From Spongiibacteraceae bacterium UBA5047 (GTDB lineage: Bacteria > Pseudomonadota > Gammaproteobacteria > Pseudomonadales > Spongiibacteraceae), in the NCBI GenBank assembly GCA_002415025.1, contig DIBR01000027.1:8070-29433 (forward strand): a stretch of 21,364 nucleotides of DNA, given 5' to 3'. Under the pieces are notes generated by a model, which searched no databases, was not told the origin of the DNA, and saw nothing but the letters and a program-made list of their open reading frames with translations. The translations under genes were made by a program, and so were the position numbers. The stretch's first letter is position 1. Every line of letters starts with the position of its first letter. Of the stretch, positions 6,583 to 12,053 are shown one piece after another.

Positions 6583-6676
6583 ACAACAGCCATGCTGTTG
6601 GCCGACTTCCTCCATGAGTCGGTTTTCCCCAGAGAAGCTGTTGCCCGGTGTATCCCCATGCACCGGGCCTTTTTTT
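6583..6676 (+). ncRNA. Three-hairpin small RNA, positional counterpart of ErsA/Spot 42
   Basis: The predicted transcript is about 94 nt, from the sigma-E start near 6583 to the U-tract. Hairpin 1: CAACAG (6584-6589)/CTGTTG (6595-6600), loop CCATG. Hairpin 2: CCGACT (6602-6607)/AGTCGG (6617-6622), loop TCCTCCATG. A single-stranded TTTTCCCC follows (6623-6630). Hairpin 3 is the terminator: GCCCGGTG (6643-6650)/CACCGGGC (6661-6668), loop TATCCCCATG, then seven T. The gene lies between polA and engB, where Spot 42 (spf) lies in enterics and the sigma-22-dependent ErsA lies in Pseudomonas. The promoter type agrees with ErsA; sequence homology was not tested. Loop 2 can pair with Shine-Dalgarno sequences, so translational repression, perhaps with Hfq, is the likely mode of action. 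Targets are unknown. Confidence 0.78.
6643..6676 (+). terminator. Rho-independent terminator of the small RNA
   Basis: A perfect 8-bp GC-rich stem (GCCCGGTG/CACCGGGC) with a 10-nt loop is followed by C and seven T. This is the strongest intrinsic terminator in the window. Confidence 0.92.
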
Positions 6677-6755
6677 GTGTATTGTCTTTTTGTTCAGTCC
6701 GCAACCATTTTCGCCAGCAGGGCTGGCTCCCCATATGTGCCGGTGAGGCCCCGCC

Positions 6756-6909
6756 GTGGGAGATTCTATGTTCGTGTGCAAGTTCTTTCGCCGTAGGCCC
6801 GTATAAGCACAGCGTTGCGGGCATCGCAGAACTGCCTGATACGCTTCGCTTAATCAGGCCTACGAAACCTGTTCAGCAGCAACGGCTCGCATCTGTGGGA
6901 GATTCCATG
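6756..6909 (+). repeat. Direct repeats GTGGGAGATTCYATG flanking a REP element
   Basis: GTGGGAGATTCTATG (6756-6770) and GTGGGAGATTCCATG (6895-6909) are 15-bp direct repeats with one mismatch. They bracket the REP element at 6793-6863. A third, partial copy (GTGGGAG) is at 6962-6968. Apart from these repeats and the REP element, I see nothing else in the gene-free stretch 6680-6985. Confidence 0.6.
6793..6863. repeat. Second REP/BIME-like element, inverted relative to the first
   Basis: This 71-bp segment, GTAGGCCCG...CAGGCCTAC, is the reverse complement of 121-191 with only a few substitutions and exactly the same length. The similarity runs a little outside the GTAG/CTAC ends: in REP orientation both copies are preceded by TTTC and followed by GGC. 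It lies between the convergent small RNA and engB, a typical intergenic REP position between 3' ends. Confidence 0.88.
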
Positions 6910-6985
6910 CCTCTAGCAAACCCCGTGTTAGCGCATTCGTCAGCAGGCTCCGGAATTCCCCGTGGGAGCCTGCCCTGCAGACGAA

Positions 6986-7630
6986 TCAGCTGTCTTCCTG
7001 CTCAATGGGCTCGGCATCTTCCGCCGCCGCCAGCCACACATCCAGCTGCTCCCTGAGTTCCTCCAGCCCCGTGCCCTTTAGCGCCGAAAACAACTGTGCC
7101 TGCGTCTGGCCGCCATAGGAAAGTAATTGCTTCCTTACTTTCAAAAGCTCGGTTTTTGCGGCGCCGCTGCTCATCTTGTCGGCCTTGGTCAGCAAGATCC
7201 GCACGGGCATTTCACTTTCGATTGCCCAGGCCAGCATGGTGCTGTCAAAAGCGCCCAGCGGCCGGCGGATGTCCATCAGCAGTACCAGACCGCGCAGGCA
7301 TTGACGCTGACGCAGGTACTCTTCGAGGTGCTTTTCCCATTTGCGTTTGACCTCGGGCGGAACTTTGGCAAAACCGTAGCCGGGCAAATCAACCAGACGC
7401 TGCTGCTCGCCCAGCTCAAAAAAGTTGATTTGCTGGGTGCGGCCCGGCGTTTTGCTGGTGCGTGCCAGCTTTTTGTTTTCGGTGAGGCGGTTGATGGCGC
7501 TGGATTTGCCTGCGTTCGAGCGGCCGGCAAAGGCAACCTCTGCCCCCTGATCTGCCGGGCACTCCCGCAAGGAGGGCGCGCTGATGGTAAAGCGGGCGCG
7601 GCGGTAGCTGATGGCAGGAATGTCATCCAT
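6986..7630 (-). CDS. engB: Ribosome-biogenesis GTPase EngB (YsxC/YihA)
   Basis: This essential TRAFAC-class GTPase works in large ribosomal subunit assembly. The 214-residue product shows the G motifs in order: G1 GRSNAGKS (36-43), G2 region TPGRTQ, G3 DLPGYGFA, G4 TKAD, and G5 SALKGTG. The ATG at 7630 was preferred over a TTG at 7648: it has GAGAGG upstream and begins close to the usual N-terminus. The C-terminus is acidic (AAAEDAEPIEQEDS). It converges on polA and the small RNA, an arrangement kept in Pseudomonas and enterics, and is divergent from the cytochrome genes. Confidence 0.96.
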   Translation of the reverse strand: MDDIPAISYRRARFTISAPSLRECPADQGAEVAFAGRSNAGKSSAINRLTENKKLARTSKTPGRTQQINFFELGEQQRLVDLPGYGFAKVPPEVKRKWEKHLEEYLRQRQCLRGLVLLMDIRRPLGAFDSTMLAWAIESEMPVRILLTKADKMSSGAAKTELLKVRKQLLSYGGQTQAQLFSALKGTGLEELREQLDVWLAAAEDAEPIEQEDS

Positions 7631-7731
7631 GGCGGGTGGGCCTCTCAAGTGGATAGTCGTTACTTAAAGGGGTATAGTGCTAGCCCCGTGCGGGTGGTGC
7701 TAAGGGATGGCCTCAGCCCGTTGGCTTTGTG

Positions 7732-7737
7732 TATAAT
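7732..7737 (+). promoter_or_regulatory. Candidate -10 (TATAAT) for the cytochrome genes
   Basis: A consensus TATAAT lies about 80 bp before the cytochrome c5 start. No convincing -35 is visible 16-18 bp upstream. Confidence 0.4.
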
Positions 7738-7815
7738 GCCGCAGTTTTTTTTCGCGGTCATCCACGAAATTTCCGCAAGATTGTCCAGCGCTTAAGGTCA
7801 CACGAGAAAACACAG

Positions 7816-8115
7816 ATGAATAGAATTCTTGCCGCTGTAGCTTTGTCCGCATTGTTTGCGTCGTTTGCTTTGGCAGACGCTGTAGAAGACAGTTACAACA
7901 AAACCTGCGCCATCTGTCACGCCGCCGGGGCTGCCGGTGCGCCGAAAACGGGTGACGAAAAAGTCTGGAATCAGCGTATCGAAGAGAAAGGCATGGATAC
8001 ACTGGTGAAAAATGCGAACAAGGGCATCAATGCCATGCCGCCCAAGGGCATGTGCTTTGATTGCAGCGACGAGGATTTCAAAGCGCTGATTGAGTATATG
8101 GCCAAGCCGCGCTGA
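7816..8115 (+). CDS. Monohaem cytochrome c5 family protein
   Basis: This 99-residue periplasmic class I c-type cytochrome should carry electrons to terminal oxidases or other acceptors. A signal peptide (MNRILAAVALSALFASFALA) is followed by the haem site CAICH (C31, C34, H35). The likely axial methionine is M74 in AMPPKG. The C80-F-D-C83 pair near the C-terminus is the extra disulfide typical of the c5 group. The start at 7816 has GAGAAAA upstream; a frame open from 7729 would add residues ahead of the signal peptide. It lies 42 bp before the cytochrome c4 gene, probably in one operon that ends at the terminator at 8804. Confidence 0.92.
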   Translation: MNRILAAVALSALFASFALADAVEDSYNKTCAICHAAGAAGAPKTGDEKVWNQRIEEKGMDTLVKNANKGINAMPPKGMCFDCSDEDFKALIEYMAKPR

Positions 8116-8157
8116 AATTTTCCGTAAGATTCTTGAATTAGGTACTGAGTAAAAACG

Positions 8158-8781
8158 ATGAAAAAAACATTGCTGGTAATGCTGACCTCCATGGCGTTGA
8201 GCGCTTCAGCCCTGGCTGCTGATGCCGCCGCCGGAAAAGTGAAGGCCCAGGCCTGCGCGGCCTGTCACGGTGCTGACGGCAATAGCGCCGCTCCAAGCTT
8301 TCCCAAACTGGCCGGCCAGAACGCGCGCTACCTCGTCAAGCAAATGGAAGACATCAAGTCAGGCCTGCGGTCTGTACCCACTATGGCGGGACAGCTCGAC
8401 GCCATGAGCGAGCAGGATCTGGAGAACATTGCTGCCTATTACGCGAAGCAAAAGGGCAGCGTCGGTCAGGCTGACCCTGAACTGGTTCAGCGCGGCCAGG
8501 ATATTTATCGTGGCGGCATCAGTGACCGTGGTATTCCGGCCTGCACCGGCTGTCATTCGCCCACGGGTAAAGGCAATGCCTCGGCAGGCTTCCCTGCCCT
8601 GTCCGGCCAGCACGCGGCCTACACCGAAGCCCAGCTCAAATCATTCCGCGCTGCCGCTGACGGTGACAGTAGCGGCCGCATGAATGACGGCGACGAGACA
8701 AAAACCATGCGCACCATCGCCTTTGCCCTGAGCGATCGCGAAATCAAGGCGCTGGCGAGTTATATCCAGGGCCTTCACTAG
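8158..8781 (+). CDS. Dihaem cytochrome c4
   Basis: This 207-residue periplasmic cytochrome has two c-type domains and typically donates electrons to cbb3-type or other haem-copper oxidases. The signal peptide ends near ASALA. The haem sites are CAACH (C33, C36, H37) and CTGCH (C129, C132, H133). Likely axial methionines are M76 in VPTMAG and M184 in KTMRTIA. The length fits the family (about 200). It follows the c5 gene and is closed by a strong terminator, which separates it from dsbA. The c5-c4-dsbA order is the one I recall from Pseudomonas. Confidence 0.95.
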   Translation: MKKTLLVMLTSMALSASALAADAAAGKVKAQACAACHGADGNSAAPSFPKLAGQNARYLVKQMEDIKSGLRSVPTMAGQLDAMSEQDLENIAAYYAKQKGSVGQADPELVQRGQDIYRGGISDRGIPACTGCHSPTGKGNASAGFPALSGQHAAYTEAQLKSFRAAADGDSSGRMNDGDETKTMRTIAFALSDREIKALASYIQGLH

Positions 8782-8803
8782 GATAGCGCGGGTGAATTTG
8801 ACG

Positions 8804-8827
8804 AAGGCGGCTGATGCCGCCTTTTTT
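8804..8827 (+). terminator. Rho-independent terminator after cytochrome c4
   Basis: AAGGCGGC (8804-8811) and GCCGCCTT (8816-8823) form a perfect 8-bp stem with a TGAT loop, followed by further T residues (six Ts in all, 8822-8827). Confidence 0.93.
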
Positions 8828-8862
8828 GTCTCTGCAATGAATTGCAAACCGAGCTTTGCGCG

Positions 8863-8890
8863 GGAACTGAAACGCGCCACAATACTCTGA
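8863..8890 (+). promoter_or_regulatory. Sigma-E/AlgU-type promoter of dsbA
   Basis: GGAACT (8863-8868), 17 bases, then TCTGA (8886-8890). As GAACTG-N16-TCTGA this matches the AlgU/RpoE pattern with one -35 mismatch and an exact -10. It lies about 45 bp before the dsbA start and just after the c4 terminator, so dsbA has its own promoter. Confidence 0.7.
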
Positions 8891-8935
8891 TTATCACGAC
8901 ACATTTATACGATAACAAACCACCAGGAGACTGAA

Positions 8936-9577
8936 ATGCTGAAGCGCCGATGGTTGATGGCCAGTCTGTTTGCACTGCTGATGCCCGTTGTGGCCTGCGC
9001 GGAATCGACAGGCGAATATCGCGAGGGTGAACACTATGTCCGTCTCGATACGCCTGTTCGCACAGTAAATCCGAATAAAATCGAAGTTACCGAGGTCTTC
9101 TGGTACGGCTGCTCACACTGCTTTCACTTTGAGCCGATGGTGCATGCTTGGGCCGAGCAGCAAGACGACCACGTGGTATTTGTGCAATCACCCGCCATGT
9201 GGAATGCAGTGATGAAAACCCATGCGCAGGCGTTCTACACGGCCAAAGCGTTAGGGGTGCTTGACAAGCTGCACCAGCCGATATTTGACGCGATCAACCT
9301 TGAGCGCAATATGCTGCGCAACGAGAAAAGTCTGGCCGAGTTGTTTGCCAAGTTTGGTGTCGCCGAAGACAAATTTCGCAAAGTGTTCAACTCCTTTTCG
9401 GTCAACAGCCAGGTTCAGCAAGCCGATGCGCGCGCCCGCGGTTACGGTATTTCCGGCACGCCGGAAATGGTCGTGAATGGCAAGTTTCGTGTGAGCACGC
9501 GCACCGCAGGCGGGCAGCGTGAAATGCTGAAAGTGGTTGAGTATCTTGTTGAGCAAGAGCGCAAAAACACACTTTAA
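8936..9577 (+). CDS. dsbA: Thiol:disulfide interchange protein DsbA
   Basis: This periplasmic oxidase introduces disulfides into exported proteins and is normally re-oxidised by DsbB. The 213-residue product has a thioredoxin fold with an inserted helical domain. The catalytic motif is C59-S-H-C62 within FWYGCSHC, whereas the classic enzyme has CPHC; the serine may change the redox potential. The cis-proline loop is GTPEMV (T175, P176). The N-terminus is exported, but its end is ambiguous: VVAC at 18-21 fits a lipobox, while ACA-ES fits ordinary signal peptidase. AGGAGA lies six bases before the ATG. A sigma-E-like promoter lies upstream. The next gene starts 12 bp after the stop. Confidence 0.94.
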   Translation: MLKRRWLMASLFALLMPVVACAESTGEYREGEHYVRLDTPVRTVNPNKIEVTEVFWYGCSHCFHFEPMVHAWAEQQDDHVVFVQSPAMWNAVMKTHAQAFYTAKALGVLDKLHQPIFDAINLERNMLRNEKSLAELFAKFGVAEDKFRKVFNSFSVNSQVQQADARARGYGISGTPEMVVNGKFRVSTRTAGGQREMLKVVEYLVEQERKNTL

Positions 9578-9592
9578 AAGGTAGCCCATTTG
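9576..9592 (+). promoter_or_regulatory. Ribosome-binding site deciding a TTG start
   Basis: AAAAGG (9576-9581) overlaps the dsbA stop and stands eight bases before TTG (9590-9592). No other start in the first 30 bases has a comparable site. A later ATG (about 9623) would shorten the protein by 11 residues. Confidence 0.6.
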
Positions 9593-10510
9593 TCTCTTGC
9601 AACGGATTCGGCGCCGACCTGGATGGCCGACGCTTTGGCGCACTCCCCTGCTTCCAACGAGATTTCCGTCGACGGTTGCCCCATCCATTACTTAAGCTGG
9701 AACGCTGACGATCGTCGCAAGCCTGGCGTCCTGTTGGTGCATGGTTTCTGCGCCCACGCCCACTGGTGGGATTTTGTCGCGCCCGCCCTGCTCGACCACT
9801 ATCGCGTGTTCGCCATTGATTTGAGTGGCATGGGCGATAGTGGCCATCGCGAACAGTACCGGATCAGTACCTATTGCCGGGAGATTGCCGCCGTTATTGA
9901 TGCCGCGGATATCGCCCCAGCGACCGTGGTCGCGCACAGCTTTGGTGGCTTGATGAGTATTCAGGCGATCTACCGCAACCCTGCCAAGGTGAGTGCGGGC
10001 GTTATTATTGATTCGAGAATCAATTTCCCCCGCGCTGGTGAAGAATCCGCCCCGCCGGCACGTGGTGCCAGTGAGCAGCGTCCCAAGCGCATTTATCCCG
10101 ATTTCGAGCAGGCGTTGGCGAGGTTTCGGCTGATACCGCCGGAAAATTCAGCGGAGCCGGCGGTCTTTGACTATGTGGGGCGCCTGTCGCTGCGCCCCGC
10201 TTCCGAAGGCTGGGTGTGGAAGTTTGACGATCGCATTACCTTCAGCCTCGACTATACCGAAATCAGCGAAGCTGAAATGCTGAGAAAAATAGACTGCCCG
10301 ATGGCATTTATCTACGGCGAGCACAGCGTGGTGGCGCCCAGAGATGTCGCCGAGAAAACCGTGGGCTATATGAACCGCGGGCGCCCTGCTCTTTGTGTGC
10401 CGGGCGCTCACCACCATGTGTTGCTGGACAAGCCGCTGGCATTGCGCGAGCTCCTGTGTGAGCTGATTCCGAGCCTGCACGCCGAGGGGGCAGATCCGAA
10501 GTCTGGCTGA
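9590..10510 (+). CDS. Alpha/beta-hydrolase fold protein
   Basis: This 306-residue cytoplasmic enzyme has no signal peptide. It has the order of motifs of the fold: oxyanion loop LLVHGFCAHAHWWD (about 48-61), FAIDLSGMGDSG, the nucleophile elbow VVAHSFGG (S117, with A in place of the usual first G), and the catalytic histidine within GAHHHVLLDKP (274-276). The acidic residue is probably near IYGEHSVVAP. The substrate cannot be told; ester or thioester hydrolases and C-C bond hydrolases share this pattern. It follows dsbA by 12 bp and precedes a thioesterase by 40 bp, so all three may be co-transcribed from the sigma-E-like promoter. Confidence 0.88.
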   Translation: MSLATDSAPTWMADALAHSPASNEISVDGCPIHYLSWNADDRRKPGVLLVHGFCAHAHWWDFVAPALLDHYRVFAIDLSGMGDSGHREQYRISTYCREIAAVIDAADIAPATVVAHSFGGLMSIQAIYRNPAKVSAGVIIDSRINFPRAGEESAPPARGASEQRPKRIYPDFEQALARFRLIPPENSAEPAVFDYVGRLSLRPASEGWVWKFDDRITFSLDYTEISEAEMLRKIDCPMAFIYGEHSVVAPRDVAEKTVGYMNRGRPALCVPGAHHHVLLDKPLALRELLCELIPSLHAEGADPKSG

Positions 10511-10550
10511 AATGACTATATTTTTGCAGAAAGCGACAGTCGGGTAGAGC

Positions 10551-10985
10551 ATGGATTGGCAACAGGTACTGGCCGGCAGTCTAAAGGCCGATAGCGAACA
10601 GTTTGGGATTCAGTCACCGGCGGTGGAATGGCTGGGTTTCCCGCGCCTCCAAGCCTACGGCGACAGCTGGGTTGAGGCCTACTGGGATATTGAGTCACGC
10701 ACCCTGAACAGTCGTGGCACCATCTTTGGCGGCTATTACGGAGTGCTGGCGGATGGCCTGCTGGCGCTGGCGACCATGACCGCTTTGCAGGACAACGAGC
10801 ACTTTGTTACCAGCGATCTACGCATCAGCTTTTTCCGCGCCGCAAGCACCGGACGAGTACGCATGCGCGCCGAGGTCACTAACCGCAGCCGCAGTTTACT
10901 GCATGTGGAAGGGGATTTTCGCGATGAGTCAGGGCAGCTGCTGGCGAAAGCAACTGCCGTACAAAGCATCCGTATTGCCGAGTGA
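10551..10985 (+). CDS. PaaI-like hotdog-fold thioesterase
   Basis: This 144-residue protein fits the YiiD/PaaI type of acyl-CoA thioesterase. FGGYYGVLADGLLALATMTAL (about 62-82) corresponds to the conserved central helix, where D72 would be the catalytic acid and the preceding FGG replaces the common HGG. The later strands TSDLRISFFRAA and GRVRMRAEVTNRSRSLLHVEGDF fit the fold. The substrate is unknown. It is the last gene of the dsbA-hydrolase-thioesterase series and converges with the next gene 12 bp away. A 6-bp GC hairpin (10989-11004) without a T-tract lies in the junction. Confidence 0.83.
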   Translation: MDWQQVLAGSLKADSEQFGIQSPAVEWLGFPRLQAYGDSWVEAYWDIESRTLNSRGTIFGGYYGVLADGLLALATMTALQDNEHFVTSDLRISFFRAASTGRVRMRAEVTNRSRSLLHVEGDFRDESGQLLAKATAVQSIRIAE

Positions 10986-10997
10986 CGGGGCCTGGCC

Positions 10998-11822
10998 TCA
11001 GGCCGGCGTTGCCTCGGACAATCCGGCGGCCTGCTCAGCCAATTCGATGGCCTTGGCGCAGGCGCGGTTATCAAACAGGCGCTCACGCCAGCCGATGGAA
11101 TTGAAGGGTTGCCAGCGTTCCGGGCGGCATTTCAGGCGATCTGCCAGTAAGTAGAGCACTACCGGGTTGTGGGTAAGCCCGACATGGCTGCCGGGCACGC
11201 GAATATTCTCGCTCAGGGGCTGCTTTTCATCCAGGCAGTAATGCCAGTGCACCACGCCATCGCTCTCTGTGAAGATGCCGGTAAAAGGGACGGGCGGGGT
11301 CGACTGCCACAGCTCCGGGTTGTCCAGCATCGGGTCGGTGGCGCCGCCATTAAGCAGCATAAAAATACGGCCGACGGCGCTCTGAACGCCTTCTGATTCC
11401 ACAGCGGGAATACCAAAGGGCGAGCCCAGCGTAATCACCTGACGAACATGCTCGCTGTTCATGTTGGCGAGTGCGCGGGCATATAAACCGCCCAGACTCC
11501 AGCCAATAATGGTGATCTTTTGCTGGCGTTGCAGCACAATCTCTTTCAGGCGCTTTTGCAATTGCTCCAGCTTGCTCTGGTGCAGGCCGGTGTTCAGGCC
11601 CAGTCCCCAGGGGTGGGGGTCATAACCGAGTTTGCTCAGGGAGTTGCGCAGCGTGGAGGTAAACGCATCGCTGGTCAGAAAGGCGGGTATGACCAGAATC
11701 GGATGGCCGTCGCCCTGAGGCAAAAAGCGGTGCAGCGGTTTGGATGAGAAATGGGCAAGAGCTTCAATGGCAACCCGGCTTTCCAATACGGTGTGCAGGG
11801 TGCGGGGCTTTTTGTCGAGCAT
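10998..11822 (-). CDS. Lipase/esterase-like alpha/beta hydrolase
   Basis: This 274-residue protein resembles triacylglycerol lipase- or PGAP1-like hydrolases. It has ILVIPAFLTSD (42-52) as the oxyanion region, IIGWSLGGLYAR with nucleophile S109, a likely acid D188 in TESDGVVHW, and a likely histidine H213 in GSHVGLTHNP. There is no signal peptide, so it appears cytoplasmic. AAGGAG (11832-11837, minus strand) lies nine bases before the ATG, a strong site. It is monocistronic between a convergent thioesterase gene and the divergent AddB-like gene. It is not closely similar to the hydrolase at 9590, so it is not a recent duplicate. Its substrate is unknown. Confidence 0.86.
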   Translation of the reverse strand: MLDKKPRTLHTVLESRVAIEALAHFSSKPLHRFLPQGDGHPILVIPAFLTSDAFTSTLRNSLSKLGYDPHPWGLGLNTGLHQSKLEQLQKRLKEIVLQRQQKITIIGWSLGGLYARALANMNSEHVRQVITLGSPFGIPAVESEGVQSAVGRIFMLLNGGATDPMLDNPELWQSTPPVPFTGIFTESDGVVHWHYCLDEKQPLSENIRVPGSHVGLTHNPVVLYLLADRLKCRPERWQPFNSIGWRERLFDNRACAKAIELAEQAAGLSEATPA

Positions 11823-12033
11823 CGCGTGTTACTCCTTGTAACGGCCGCCACTAAGTGGGGGCGTTTGCAGTCAAAAGTATCGGTTCGTTACAGAATTTGC
11901 AAAAGTATTACGGTCCTGAAACAGTTAATTCGCGCACAAAAGTCGTGCGCAGCCAGCGCTTGCCTGCCTATCAATTTGTTTTTATTGGTATTTATTGGCG
12001 GCTAAGCATTTTCCGTAGGTCTTATAAAATACC

Positions 12034-12053
12034 AGGGGGAGTTCAACAAATTG
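12034..12053 (+). promoter_or_regulatory. Ribosome-binding site deciding a TTG start
   Basis: AGGGGGAG (12034-12041) lies nine bases before TTG (12051-12053). It is the only strong site near the beginning of the AddB-like frame. A TATAAA-like -10 lies just upstream at about 12023. The rest of the 228-bp gap 11823-12050 holds an inverted repeat CCACT-A-AGTGG (11848-11858) and a hairpin GCGCAC/GTGCGC (11932-11950); neither has a T-tract. Confidence 0.65.

Noticed and set aside
6592..7056. Open frame of 154 residues on the plus strand after polA
   Set aside because: It starts in the loop of the first small-RNA hairpin, runs through the terminator and the REP element, and has no ribosome-binding site or recognisable protein features.
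10989..11004. Hairpin GGCCTG/CAGGCC between the thioesterase and the second hydrolase
   Set aside because: It has no T-tract on either strand and overlaps a stop codon, so a terminator cannot be claimed.
11932..11950. Hairpin GCGCAC/GTGCGC upstream of the AddB-like gene
   Set aside because: The stem is short, there is no T-tract and no repeat of it nearby; this could be chance.
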